Positions 51,901-60,398 of a stretch of 64,000 nt of DNA are shown in pieces. The stretch comes from JANWYT01 sp034437555. GTDB taxonomy: Bacteria > Chloroflexota > Anaerolineae > Aggregatilineales > Phototrophicaceae. The notes below the pieces were generated by a model. The model ran no database searches. It saw nothing but the letters and a program-made list of their open reading frames with translations, and was not told the DNA's origin. Numbering within the stretch: position 1 is the first letter of the stretch; every line of letters starts with the position of its first letter. Location of the stretch: the NCBI GenBank assembly GCA_034437555.1, contig DAOTTQ010000086.1, positions 1-64,000 on the forward strand. The letters are read 5' to 3'. Position numbers and translations under genes: made by a program.

Positions 51901-52566
51901 CGCCCACGCGCCACTATCACCCCTTAAAAAGGCACCCCCGGACCCAAAATCATACAGTCCCCACTGCTCACTACCATTAAAGCGAGCATCATTAGGAGTA
52001 AACGTTAGATAGCGTGGGGTAAGCGGTTCTATACCCGTCACGTTAGCAATGCGTGCATTAGACGAGGCTTGCACACGGTCATAAGCGGCGCGAGGTGTGG
52101 TCTCATCCAATGTAACAAGGCGCACGCGCAACGCACCAATCGCGGGAATACGGCTCACTTCTACGGCGTTTAATGCCTGTAGAATGGCTTGGATGGCTTC
52201 CTCACTGGCGTTAGGGTCATACTTCACAATAAATTCGTTCCCGTCGGCTTCTGTGGGCGTTTCTGGCGCAACCACTGTGGGCGTTTCGGTCATTTCCTCT
52301 TCTAAGAGCGGTTCTTCTGTCACTTCGGGTTCGGGCGTTAGCTCTCCTTCAGGTTCTACGATTGGCGTAGTCTCTGGCAGAGGTGTTTCGGTTGGTATGT
52401 CCGTAGGAAGTGGTGTTTCGGTTGGTACGCCAGTAGGAAGCGGCGTTTCGGTTGGTACTTCTGTTGGTGGGTCTTGTGCATCGGGCGTGGTTTCTTGTGC
52501 CAAAGACATTGGCGCAACGACCAGCACAAGAAGCGTCAACACGAAGAAGAGGAAGCGAAATTTCAT
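48928..52566 (-). CDS. Secreted subtilisin-like protease with tandem beta-repeats and dockerin-like end
   Basis: From ATG 52566 (AAGGA eight bases upstream) the protein has 1212 residues. A signal peptide (1-24) is followed by a T/P/E-rich region (25-105) with a decapeptide VPTETPLPTG repeated three times, then an inhibitor-like propeptide (about 108-200). The S8 domain has D237 (VLDTG), H270 (DGHGTHVAG) and S435 (SGTSMAAPH). A PPC-like beta domain (about 545-636) precedes four copies of a domain of about 120-130 residues, each starting with Y-x-G-x-W (about residues 655, 788, 907 and 1038). A single dockerin-like EF-hand (DLNFDGVINASDS, about 1186-1198) ends it. It should digest proteins outside the cell. 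Confidence 0.92.
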   Translation of the reverse strand: MKFRFLFFVLTLLVLVVAPMSLAQETTPDAQDPPTEVPTETPLPTGVPTETPLPTDIPTETPLPETTPIVEPEGELTPEPEVTEEPLLEEEMTETPTVVAPETPTEADGNEFIVKYDPNASEEAIQAILQALNAVEVSRIPAIGALRVRLVTLDETTPRAAYDRVQASSNARIANVTGIEPLTPRYLTFTPNDARFNGSEQWGLYDFGSGGAFLRGDSGAWAIATQDGNGITVAVLDTGVQAAHPDLSGQVLAGWNFIDDNNNTNDIDGHGTHVAGVIAAKTNNAIGIAGIAFRSKILPVKVLDDLGFGDNFSVAAGIVYAVDKGAKVINLSLGSCLPSISEQAAVEYALSREVVVVASAGNDHTRCQPNPLLSSYFYPASYPGVISVAAHDVSGNSAGDTSNYNRNDKITLSAPGIDILSTYPNSTYAYLSGTSMAAPHVAGVAALVMADKVATTVAGVREALICGAFDRGVAGYDVRYGHGILQADWSMNWRSNSELCKVPILNDSFETPVRITKAPFTQTVAISSRSTTEQTVDPSFDLGAPPQKLKQTLWYRFVPSVTGTYLLSTFGSSYDTVLGVFSGGRGSFSQLGVNDDFTSGSLQSALTVSLQARVEYWIVIGTLGTPVNGILQFSMAQGLVGSTASTEESSPSFIYSGSWVKTAVAGASGGSTMNTADLNATLMFAVRNNNTLNLYRTLSPVMGVIQVYVNGTLFNTYSSNSAIQRANQVVNLTLGGGDFEWKIITLKRAPFVGNIDIDRIQVLDVVNTLPKAVVASRTDDASLNHFVYSGAWSTLGMVGALQNNFRQTSSADASVTFRANGPFITVFRNTGSAGLVDVYLNGALYTGFDNTGTVGVGVPFTFPVPDGQHVIRLVLTSGVFGFDGAISNSAVLPATGKVQESALSLSYTGIWQAVSQPLADGGTFRRHVGGVGSSIRFTASASNICVIYNTHPTGGTFSISVNGVSYGNTSTLSAGTTYRNRHCLNQSAGYNPLLTGARNLVQINVTGIVEFDAIEMVNFAILKPTQAYVTETNAGFFYFGSWVTSPSRSLGGYTAQGGSARRPVNGSSSMSFFIEGSGFVLYTSRGPLAGGWSVYVDGVLVEAINTLSSPRYSPIAVGITGLPPGNHYIELYPDLSPGEILDFDGIRVLPGGVSVNWPEGAPCYIYQLLHSGYSGSTVPLAPSYLDLNFDGVINASDSAIGNAKCNNASYAP

Positions 52567-52700
52567 GAGAGTGTCCTTATAATCAAAGGTTCGCGACGTG
52601 TATATAAAGCAATGATAAGCGAAAAGCTTAGTTTTAAAAATAATCTTACGGCACAATTTGTAAAAAGGCATAAAAAAGGTGGGGAATCATAGGGGAAAGA

Positions 52701-52727
52701 GGGGGCAGTTTTATTAAGCCTGCCCCC
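52701..52727 (-). terminator. Terminator-like hairpin after the foldase gene
   Basis: GGGGGCAG/CTGCCCCC (52701-52708 with 52720-52727) forms a strong stem 13 bases beyond the foldase stop on the minus strand; the run after it is only CTCTTTCCCC. Confidence 0.6.
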
Positions 52728-52739
52728 TGCGTTATATTG

Positions 52740-54095
52740 CTATTGGCGTGGAACGTAGTCCGTCCAATTGCTGTTAATCACCACATCTGCTGCCTTTGCT
52801 TCGCGCAGGTCGGCAATCCATTGGCTATAAGCAGCTTGTGCAGCCGTGTTTAGTTCATCGCCTTCAACAAGGCGATTTTCACGGGCGCGAACTTGGATGA
52901 TGTGATACCCAAACTCGGTTTGGATAGGCGCACTAATTTCACCCAAAGGCAGGCTTAGGGTAGCATCACGGAAGGCTTCCACATAGGTGCCGGCAGTTGC
53001 CCAGTCTAGTTCACCACCCGCAGCACCCGACCCCGTATCTTGGGACAAAGCGCGTGCCAAATCGGCGAAAGATTCGCCGTTGTTCAGGGCTTCGATAATG
53101 TCTAGGGCTTGTGCTTCGGTTTCTACTAAAATGTGACGGGCGTTTACAAACGGTACAGTGTTCCCCTCACTCAACAAAGACAGCCCAACGGCGCGTTGCA
53201 AGGCTTGGCGTTCAAAGTAAGCATCAATCACGCTGTCGCTAATGATAGCCGATTGGCGCAAGCCACTACGATATTCACGCACATTTTCCTCAAAGGCAGT
53301 ACGGCGTTCTTCTTGGCTTTGGGTAGGAATAGCCGTGGGAGTTATTGTGGGTTCTAGGGCTTCGGTCGCTTCGGCAGTGGTTTCTTCGGTCATTTCTGCC
53401 GTTGCTTCGGGGGCTGTGGTGGGCGTCGCCGTTGGCAAGGGTGTCGAGCTAGGCGTTGGCGACACAAACGGCGTGGGTGTTTCTGTAGGTACGTTTGTCG
53501 CGGTGGGTTCTAGCCCAATCGCAGCCACTTGCGTGGGGTCGTAGCTAAAGAATTGGTTCACGCGAGCTTGTACATCATCTTCGCTAACGGTAACGTTTAG
53601 TGTTGCTGCCTCTTGTGCGGTGAGAATGTCATTCACCATGTCATCCAATACACGCTGTCCTAGTTGGTCGGGGAACTGTAGTTCGTTGTACCAAATAGAA
53701 TAAGGAGGTTGTTGTAAGAATTGGTTGGGGTCTACCCCAAAGGCTTGCGCCTGTGCAAACAAGTTATTGATGTCTTGCGTAAGGCGCGTGCGTTCAAAAC
53801 GAATACGCTCACGGAATTGGACAACTGTGATATTTTCGCCCCCCACCGTTGCAACCGTCTGAGCAGGTACAATCACTTGGTCGTAAAATAGAGAAATACC
53901 CACCACTACCACAATAATTACTGCCAAAGCCGATACGCCACGTACAATAAGGCGGTTAAGGGCTGCTTCACGCTCTACGCGCGCGGTGGGGTTGCCAAGT
54001 AGGCGGTCTAACCAGCTATTAGACTCTTTATTCTTATCACCATCGGGAATTATGCGCCGTTTGTCGGGCATCCCTGTGGTTTGGCGTTTGCTCAT
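52740..54095 (-). CDS. Parvulin-type peptidyl-prolyl isomerase, membrane-anchored
   Basis: A 451-residue foldase related to PrsA/SurA. One membrane segment (about 50-72) follows a basic N-terminus. A SurA-like helical region (about 80-195) is interrupted by a T/P/E-rich linker (about 195-255, with PTETPTPFVSPTPSS). The PPIase domain (about 315-410) shows ARHILVET, FADLARALSQD, GGELDWA and FGYHIIQV. It probably helps secreted proteins fold outside the membrane; many such proteins occur in this window. The start lies 72 bases after the rpsR stop. Confidence 0.88.
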   Translation of the reverse strand: MSKRQTTGMPDKRRIIPDGDKNKESNSWLDRLLGNPTARVEREAALNRLIVRGVSALAVIIVVVVGISLFYDQVIVPAQTVATVGGENITVVQFRERIRFERTRLTQDINNLFAQAQAFGVDPNQFLQQPPYSIWYNELQFPDQLGQRVLDDMVNDILTAQEAATLNVTVSEDDVQARVNQFFSYDPTQVAAIGLEPTATNVPTETPTPFVSPTPSSTPLPTATPTTAPEATAEMTEETTAEATEALEPTITPTAIPTQSQEERRTAFEENVREYRSGLRQSAIISDSVIDAYFERQALQRAVGLSLLSEGNTVPFVNARHILVETEAQALDIIEALNNGESFADLARALSQDTGSGAAGGELDWATAGTYVEAFRDATLSLPLGEISAPIQTEFGYHIIQVRARENRLVEGDELNTAAQAAYSQWIADLREAKAADVVINSNWTDYVPRQ

Positions 54096-54126
54096 AAAAA
54101 TGCTCCTATCCTAGTAAACCTAAACA

Positions 54127-54154
54127 AAGGGCATAATCGTTTGAGTATGCCCTT
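54127..54154 (-). terminator. Hairpin between rpsR and the foldase gene
   Basis: AAGGGCATA (minus 54154-54146) pairs with TATGCCCTT (54135-54127), followed by TGTTT on the minus strand; a weak terminator or attenuator. Confidence 0.55.
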
Positions 54155-54167
54155 CGCAGTGTGTGAA

Positions 54168-54524
54168 TTAGTCAGTGGTATCTACATAAGGTAGCAAAGC
54201 CAAGTGACGCGCACGCTTAATTTCACGAGCAAGCTCACGTTGGCAACGAGCGCAACAACCACTTTGGCGACGGGGCTTAATTTTACCGGTTTCGCCAATG
54301 TAACGCTTGAGGGTGTCTACATCTTTGTAATCAAAACACCTGCCTTCGGGGCAATATACAGTACGTTGGCGTGAGCCACGGTCACCACGGCGACCACCGC
54401 CACCACCACCGCCGCCTTCGCGCTCGCCACGACCTTCACCACCACCACCACCGCCCCCACGGAAGGGGCGACGGCGACGTTCGCCACCGTCTTCAGAATC
54501 ATTTACTTCTTCAAAATCAGCCAT
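54168..54524 (-). CDS. rpsR: 30S ribosomal protein S18 with Gly/Arg-rich N-terminal extension
   Basis: A 118-residue S18. The core from residue 56 (VYCPEGRCFDYKDVDTLKRY...KIKPRR) is of normal length and keeps the C-terminal LALLPY. Cys58, Cys63, Cys91 and Cys94 (with Cys90) give a zinc-ribbon form. In front lie 55 residues dominated by Gly, Arg and Glu (GGGGGGGEGRGEREGG), which resembles an RGG tail and is absent from common S18 proteins of 75-90 residues. The gene follows ssb in the classical rpsF-ssb-rpsR order. Confidence 0.92.
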   Translation of the reverse strand: MADFEEVNDSEDGGERRRRPFRGGGGGGGEGRGEREGGGGGGGGRRGDRGSRQRTVYCPEGRCFDYKDVDTLKRYIGETGKIKPRRQSGCCARCQRELAREIKRARHLALLPYVDTTD

Positions 54525-54558
54525 TGTCTTTTTATCTCCATCGGGTGGCTATGTTACG

Positions 54559-54957
54559 CTAAAAAGCGTAGTCATCAGAATTGTCATCAGGTATTTCAGT
54601 GGTGTGGGTGCTATCGCCACCGTGTCTGTCGCTCAAGATAATCATCTCATTGGCAACTAGCTCGGTGCGGAAGTGTTTTTTGCCACTATCATCTTCCCAA
54701 CCGCGTGTTTGTAGCCTTCCCTCAATATAAACTTGCTGTCCTTTTGAGAGGTGAGACTTACAAATTTCGGCTAGGTTTCCCCACGCCACCACGTTAAACC
54801 ACTCGGTTTCTTCGTGGCGTTCCCCTTCTGAAGATGTCCAGGAACGACTGGTTGCCACACTAAAACTGGTGACAGGTCGCCCGCTGGGGGTATAACGCAT
54901 TTCGGGGTCGCGCCCTACAAAACCGATAATCATCACTTTATTTAATCCGCGTGCCAT
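54559..54957 (-). CDS. ssb: Single-stranded DNA-binding protein
   Basis: A 132-residue SSB with an OB fold (MARGLNKVMIIGFVGRDPEMRYTPSG; WFNVVAWGNLAEICKSHLSKG) and a short acidic tail ending DDYAF, a variant of the usual DDDIPF tip that recruits replication and repair partners. It lies between rpsF and rpsR as in most bacteria, which tie replication and translation genes together. Confidence 0.96.
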   Translation of the reverse strand: MARGLNKVMIIGFVGRDPEMRYTPSGRPVTSFSVATSRSWTSSEGERHEETEWFNVVAWGNLAEICKSHLSKGQQVYIEGRLQTRGWEDDSGKKHFRTELVANEMIILSDRHGGDSTHTTEIPDDNSDDYAF

Positions 54958-55026
54958 AATGACCCTTCCCTAACATAGCAATCCTATTATTAAGCCCAAC
55001 GTCATTATATACCGCGTTTTCAAACT

Positions 55027-55359
55027 TTACGCAGGTTTTTCTTTTTCTTCTTCAGCACGAATGACCAAATAGCGCAGCAAATTGGTAGAGAGATTAAGGT
55101 TAATTTCTAGCTCTCTGACGTGCGAGGGGTCAATATCAGCAAAAATAAGGACGTAAACGCCATCACGTTGCCCGTCAATTTCATAGGCGAGTTTACGGCG
55201 ACCAAGCGAGGTACGGTCTACTTTGTTCACTTTGCCAAAGGCTTCGTCAGCGTTGTTGTTGGCTTCAATCCAGCCGACGACTTGGTCAATGGTTTGTTGT
55301 GTTTCTTCGTCATTCGAGAGAATGCGTACAACAATAGTTACTTCATAGGGGCGTTTCAT
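55027..55359 (-). CDS. rpsF: 30S ribosomal protein S6
   Basis: A 110-residue S6, beginning MKRPYEVTIVVRILSNDEE with the family segment RRKLAYEIDGQRDGVYV. The start at 55359 has AAAGGAGAAA upstream; an in-frame ATG further up would add an unrelated 49 residues. It forms the S6:S18 heterodimer with the product of rpsR two genes later. In many bacteria that pair represses its own mRNA; I did not find a convincing copy of that leader motif here. Confidence 0.95.
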   Translation of the reverse strand: MKRPYEVTIVVRILSNDEETQQTIDQVVGWIEANNNADEAFGKVNKVDRTSLGRRKLAYEIDGQRDGVYVLIFADIDPSHVRELEINLNLSTNLLRYLVIRAEEEKEKPA

Positions 55360-55459
55360 GGGGTATGAGTTTCTCCTTTCCCCGGATAAAGCCTCTTTTG
55401 TGCAGGGCGCACAGTAGAAGCGGAAAGAACAGCAGTTTTCTTTTTTAAGCCTTTTGATA

Positions 55460-56974
55460 TTAGCGGATAAGGCGTGTTTTTTCAATGGCGGATGCGTCGC
55501 GTTCATCTGAACCTTGTAATAAGGGTGAAGATTGTGCGCTGGCTAAAACCAGCCGTGAACTGGCAATGCACAACGAAACCGTTATCCAAAACGCCGTAAT
55601 GGATGCCTGAAAGTCTAGCCTAAAGTAATACAAATCGGCAAAGGCATTCGTCAGTGCCACCAGCAAAGCCACGTGATACCCTAAGTGAATCGCTTCTAGT
55701 TGTGGGTCGTTTTTAGCACTGCGCCACGCCGAAGCCCCATACAAAAAGACGGCAATCATTGCACTTAAAAACAGCACCACGCCCGTTACGCCTATCTGAT
55801 TTGCCATAATCAGGTACATATTCGCCACGTCCGTATACAAATTGGCAAAGGGTGTCCCCGTAAAGCCAATGCCCGTTAGCGGATACGCGCTAATCAGTTC
55901 TAGGGCATCTGTCCACTCACCAATTCTCATTTGGGTAGAAATATCCGCGCCCTGCAACGCCTCTACAATGCGCCCGATGTAGCGTTGTGTGGGCGGTAAC
56001 AGCAAAAACGAGATGCCCACTAAAATAAGGGCGGGCAAATACCTTCGATACCGCGAAATAACAATCACAAACATGCCTATCGCCAACGCTAAAAACGAAG
56101 CCCGCGAGGACGTAAGCAATAACGCCAATGCCACCGCGCCAAACACACTATACGTTAGCCAGCGTTGCTTAATGAGGGGACGTTGGGCAAAAAGCTGTGG
56201 GGCAATCATGCCCGCCCCCAACGCCAAAATACCGCCCAGCGTGTTGGGGTCTACCCATGTACCAATGGCGCGTTCACCCTGCGCGGGGTCATCTTCAATA
56301 TAGCGCACCACGCCCCCATCAGGGTAGCCAATGCGTGATAAGCGCACTAAAAGCGATTCTGTTAGCGTGTCGGGAAGCAAAAAGAGCGTTATCGCAATCA
56401 ACGCCTGCGCCCCAATAAACACAAACACCACAAATACAAACCGCCGTAAAATTTTTGTTTCGCGTAGCACATCCACCAAAATAAAAGTCAAGCCCACCGT
56501 CAGCAACATGACAAGAAAGTCGCGGAGTTTTGTAAGATCAGGCATGCCATACTGAAAGCCTAGCACAAAGGCAAACACCAACCACATCATATACAGCGCA
56601 ATCACAGGGTGAACCGCCGTAAACAAGAAACCGCGCCGTTTGCCGTTCATCCACTCTATTAAATACACCAGCAAAAACGCCCCCAACATCAGGTCAATGA
56701 GTGTGGGTGTAAAGCCTATCTTGAAGGGCAATGTGCCAAACGGCAACAAAATCACCATGCCCACAATGCCGTATAAGGCAATTCGCAGGTCGGTTAGCAC
56801 TGTTAGCCCCACCAGCACCGCCAAAATGCCCGCTAGGGTAGGGATTGCGCCCACTGTCGCCAGCCCCAAGCCCACCAAGCCCCCCATCACACCCAAAGAC
56901 AGCCCAATGAGAATGGCATACAGGCGTTTGTCCAGCGTCATAATCCAATGTTGTACGGCTCTTGATGCGTTCAT
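55460..56974 (-). CDS. O-antigen ligase/Wzy-like membrane protein
   Basis: A 504-residue membrane protein with about 12 hydrophobic segments and one larger outer loop (about 330-420) that includes MRIGEWTDALELISAYPLTGIGF. That loop and the fold are typical of the O-antigen ligase/polymerase (Wzy_C) group, which joins glycan chains to lipid or polymerises them. I prefer ATG 56974; an upstream in-frame start at 57028 is possible. It is divergent from the YfhO-type gene and upstream of rpsF, which has its own ribosome-binding site. Confidence 0.82.
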   Translation of the reverse strand: MNASRAVQHWIMTLDKRLYAILIGLSLGVMGGLVGLGLATVGAIPTLAGILAVLVGLTVLTDLRIALYGIVGMVILLPFGTLPFKIGFTPTLIDLMLGAFLLVYLIEWMNGKRRGFLFTAVHPVIALYMMWLVFAFVLGFQYGMPDLTKLRDFLVMLLTVGLTFILVDVLRETKILRRFVFVVFVFIGAQALIAITLFLLPDTLTESLLVRLSRIGYPDGGVVRYIEDDPAQGERAIGTWVDPNTLGGILALGAGMIAPQLFAQRPLIKQRWLTYSVFGAVALALLLTSSRASFLALAIGMFVIVISRYRRYLPALILVGISFLLLPPTQRYIGRIVEALQGADISTQMRIGEWTDALELISAYPLTGIGFTGTPFANLYTDVANMYLIMANQIGVTGVVLFLSAMIAVFLYGASAWRSAKNDPQLEAIHLGYHVALLVALTNAFADLYYFRLDFQASITAFWITVSLCIASSRLVLASAQSSPLLQGSDERDASAIEKTRLIR

Positions 56975-57183
56975 CTTGCCCACTTTCTTAACAGCGTTAT
57001 TGTTTCTAGTATAGCCAGCACGCCCCAACTAAGAAGGCTGAATATCGCGTTAAGCGTGTAAAACACCCACACATCAAGCCCGATAAAGGCATGTTACGCC
57101 CTATCGTCACTATGTTTTGTGGGTAGTAGATGTGCTAAACTTTGCGCTATTGAGTACCCAAAAACAAGAAAGTATGGGAATAT

Positions 57184-59442
57184 ATGAAGGGTTTTTCTAA
57201 GGGGTGGCGTTGGGACGTGCTGGCAGTCACGCTGTTGGTCATCTTATGGGGCATCTTCTTTTGGCGATTACTTACGCCACGCGCCGCCGACCAAATATCA
57301 TTTGATAAAGGTGACTTTAGCGGTCATTACATCCCGTTTTCGGCTTACTTACACAACAACCTCACAGATGGCTCAATTCCTCTCTGGAATCCCTATAACA
57401 ATGGCGGTTTTCCATTTGCAGGCGATAACCAATCTTCTATTTACTACTTTCCCAAGTGGATTACGTCCATCTTGATACAAACATTCGGCGATGGCTATAC
57501 GTACCATGCCCTAGAACTAGAAGCCCTCTTTCATATTTTGTTTTACACATTGGCGTTTTATGCCTTCTTACGGCGGCTGACCTTAGAGCATCATGCCAGC
57601 TATTTTGGGGCGTTCTTCGGCGCAATTGTGGCGGGCTATAGCGGTTACATGAGTGGATATCCGCCCTTACAAGTGCAAGTAATGTCGTCGGGGGTATGGA
57701 TGCCCCTAGTGTTATTAGGCATTTTAGAAGCCACGCGCACGCCCAAATTATCATGGCTTGGCATTATATTGGGGGCATTTGCGCTCGGCAACGCATGGAT
57801 AGCAGGACACCCCCAAACCACCTGGTTTATGAGCTATTTGGCGGTGGCGTGGCTGTGGTATCGCCTATACCTACAAAAAAGCCCTGCGCGTGATTATCTA
57901 TTAGGGGCATTTGCATTAGGGGCAATCACGTTTGGCATTACGGCGGTGTCGTTTTTGCCGGCGTATGAATACTCTAGCCGTTCCGCCCGCGCGGATATGG
58001 GCTTCGATTCAAAGAGTAGTGGTTTCCCTTACCAAGACCTCATTCAGTTGGTGTTGCCTCACATTGTTAGCCTGTTTTCGCCCCTTTACATTGGCATTTC
58101 TACGCTGGCGGTTGTGTTCGTTGGGGTGAAACACCACAAAGGCACACGCTTTTGGTTTTGGGTGTTGCTATTTGGCTTGCTCTTTAGCTTTGGTAGTGCC
58201 AGCGCACTGTATCAAGGGCTGTATAATGTGCTACCGGGCTTAACCGTCTTTAGGGGGCAAGAACGCGCCATTTATATCAGCAGTATCGCCGTGAGCATTA
58301 TTGCAGCTTATGGCGTTTTGGTGGCTTATGACCAACGCGACACGCTAAAGCGCGGTGCATGGGTGCTTTTAGCCATTACGGGCGTGTTGGCAAGCGTGAT
58401 GAGCGTTTTGTGGCTGGCGCAGGGGCAAGCCTTTGCCGAAATAGTAAACATAGCGTGGTTTGTCTTGCTCATGAGCGGGCTGTTTCTGGGGCTGGTGATT
58501 GGCGTTTCGCAAACCCTCTCGCGCCCTCTATGGGCAACGGGCTTAATTGCGCTATTGGTGTTTGATGTCTTTAGCCTCTTTATGTTTGCGCGGTCTAACT
58601 ACGACTACAATCCCCCAACCCAACAACTAAGTATCACTGTACCAGACCGTTTGCGCGTGGTTGCAGACGATGAAAATGAGGGGCAACCCTTCCGTGTAGA
58701 CGGCTACAGAGGGCTACAAGAGGATTACGGTTCACTGTATGGCATTATGGACATGCGAGGCATTAGCTCGCTCATTTTGGGGAGCGTAGACAAAATCGTT
58801 AATCGCAACTACGTTTCCAATTCACTGGCGTGGGAAGTATATGCCGTAAAGTATATCTTTAACGAAAATGTCATTATTACTTCTGTCGCCACAGAACTCA
58901 TCGGCGAAGGGCAAGATTACTTTGGTAAATACTATCTGCACCGCGTACTAGACCCACGCCCATTTGCCCAATTGGTGTACGATGTGGCGGTGGTGGATGG
59001 TGATGAGTTTGCGTTAGCACTGCTAAGCGACCCCAATTTTAACCGCCGTGATTCGCTTGCGCTTCATGCAGAAGTACCCATTGATTTGCCCGAAGAAGCC
59101 CCCGAAGGCGCAAGTGCGCGTGTAACAGAATTTTTACCCGAGCGCATTGTCGTTAGCGTCAATACGCCCGAAAATGCCATGCTATCGCTGTCTCATAACG
59201 ACTATCCGGGCTGGGTAGCCACCCTAGACGGTGAGCGTGTACCTATCTATCGCGCGAATGGTGGGCTAACGGCGGTTGCTATCCCGTCGGGTGAACATGA
59301 GCTGGTGCTAGTCTATGACCCATTATCGTTCAAAATAGGGTTTGCCATGAGCCTTGTCACGTGGTTGGGTGTAGCGGGGTACGTATTATATGCAGCCCTG
59401 CGCTCACGCCGTCAGGCGCAAGTAGTGGCGCATTCCGTATAA
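57184..59442 (+). CDS. YfhO-family membrane protein (GT-C-like)
   Basis: A 752-residue integral membrane protein. The N-terminal segment (about 8-28) is followed by a loop with FDKGDFSGHYIPFSAYLHNNL, which resembles the DxD-bearing loop of GT-C glycosyltransferases; about twelve membrane segments run to residue 480 and a soluble beta-rich C-terminal domain (about 490-710) ends before a last membrane segment. The pattern matches YfhO proteins, which are tied to glycosylation of wall or lipid polymers. Its neighbours (O-antigen ligase-like protein, glycosyltransferase) agree with surface glycan work. Confidence 0.78.
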   Translation: MKGFSKGWRWDVLAVTLLVILWGIFFWRLLTPRAADQISFDKGDFSGHYIPFSAYLHNNLTDGSIPLWNPYNNGGFPFAGDNQSSIYYFPKWITSILIQTFGDGYTYHALELEALFHILFYTLAFYAFLRRLTLEHHASYFGAFFGAIVAGYSGYMSGYPPLQVQVMSSGVWMPLVLLGILEATRTPKLSWLGIILGAFALGNAWIAGHPQTTWFMSYLAVAWLWYRLYLQKSPARDYLLGAFALGAITFGITAVSFLPAYEYSSRSARADMGFDSKSSGFPYQDLIQLVLPHIVSLFSPLYIGISTLAVVFVGVKHHKGTRFWFWVLLFGLLFSFGSASALYQGLYNVLPGLTVFRGQERAIYISSIAVSIIAAYGVLVAYDQRDTLKRGAWVLLAITGVLASVMSVLWLAQGQAFAEIVNIAWFVLLMSGLFLGLVIGVSQTLSRPLWATGLIALLVFDVFSLFMFARSNYDYNPPTQQLSITVPDRLRVVADDENEGQPFRVDGYRGLQEDYGSLYGIMDMRGISSLILGSVDKIVNRNYVSNSLAWEVYAVKYIFNENVIITSVATELIGEGQDYFGKYYLHRVLDPRPFAQLVYDVAVVDGDEFALALLSDPNFNRRDSLALHAEVPIDLPEEAPEGASARVTEFLPERIVVSVNTPENAMLSLSHNDYPGWVATLDGERVPIYRANGGLTAVAIPSGEHELVLVYDPLSFKIGFAMSLVTWLGVAGYVLYAALRSRRQAQVVAHSV

Positions 59443-59462
59443 AAACCGTCAAGGGTTGTTCA

Positions 59463-60392
59463 TTAGGTAATGGGCAACCCCGTTTTCAGCACTTGCCAAT
59501 AGGCTTTAACGCGCTCACAGCGTAGCTCACGCTTATGCCCTATTGCCCACTTTGCGCCTTCTATGAGCAATTGCACACCATAGCTCATCAATAAGAACAC
59601 CCGTAAAGCAAATGCAACAATTACCCCGTGATGCTTGTGAAAGTAACGCAATTTGCTTTCTTGAAAGTGAATATGCTTTCTTGCGCCAATTTGCTCGCTA
59701 CTTTTGCCCCCATGATGCACAATTTGTGCTGTGCCTAAAAACACCACACGCCAATCTTTGCTTTTGGCACGCTTGCACCAATCTAGCTCCTCACAATACA
59801 TCACGAAGCCTTCGTCTAGCCCGCCAATTTGCTCGTAAATGCGGCGGCGTGCCATCAACGCGGACCCCTGTACCCAGTCCACATCCAGCACCGCATTATC
59901 AGGCGCATCTTGCACATAAAACGCCTGTAATAGCCGCTTGGGGGCATAGGGCTGAAGCCACGTACTTTCAAAGAAGCCCGTAAGGGGGGTGGGGAACAAA
60001 CGCCGTGAGGATTGTGTGGTTAGGTCTGTGTTTAGGGTATGAGGTCCCACAATGCCCACAGTGGGGTTAGCGACAAGATAACTTATCATATCGCCTAGTG
60101 CATCCCCAATAATTTCGGTGTCGGGGTTTAGCAACAGCATATAATGCGCTTGCGCCTGTGCCAAGCCGATGTTGTTGCCTTTGGTATAGCCCACGTTCTC
60201 GCTTTGGGCAAAAAGTCGCACCTGCGGAAAGTCTTTTTCTAGCCGTAAAACCGTATGGTCACTACTAGCAGAATCGACTACAATCACCTCAAATGTAAAT
60301 TTATGAGGCGCGTTATAAATGCTGTTTAGGCACGCCACCAGCAACGCTTCTACATTCCAACTGACAATAATAATAGAGAGGTCAAGCATCAC
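59463..60392 (-). CDS. Family 2 glycosyltransferase (rhamnosyltransferase-like)
   Basis: A 309-residue inverting glycosyltransferase: it begins LSIIIVSWNVEALL, followed by VVDSASSDHT, the ENVGYTKGNNIGL segment and the metal-binding DxD-like NPDTE. The later WVQGSALMARR and EELDWCKRAK match WbbL-type enzymes that add rhamnose or a similar sugar. It may start at GTG 60392 or ATG 60389. A C-terminal hydrophobic stretch (about 265-285) could tether it to the membrane. It is the last gene of a three-gene operon with a LysM protein. Confidence 0.9.
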   Translation of the reverse strand: MMLDLSIIIVSWNVEALLVACLNSIYNAPHKFTFEVIVVDSASSDHTVLRLEKDFPQVRLFAQSENVGYTKGNNIGLAQAQAHYMLLLNPDTEIIGDALGDMISYLVANPTVGIVGPHTLNTDLTTQSSRRLFPTPLTGFFESTWLQPYAPKRLLQAFYVQDAPDNAVLDVDWVQGSALMARRRIYEQIGGLDEGFVMYCEELDWCKRAKSKDWRVVFLGTAQIVHHGGKSSEQIGARKHIHFQESKLRYFHKHHGVIVAFALRVFLLMSYGVQLLIEGAKWAIGHKRELRCERVKAYWQVLKTGLPIT

Positions 60393-60398
60393 ACCGTC

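Noticed and set aside
52330..52470. Short tandem repeats resembling a CRISPR array
   Set aside because: They are 30-bp in-frame repeats coding for a TETPLPT stalk; no unique spacers lie between them and no cas genes are present.
51482..52582. Long plus-strand frames opposite the subtilase gene
   Set aside because: They are rich in Ser, Thr and Val because they mirror the T/P/E-rich coding strand; no start signal or domain supports them.
55360..55459. S6:S18 autoregulatory leader before rpsF
   Set aside because: The 100-base space holds CCG and GGA strings but I could not fold them into the known motif, so no call is made.
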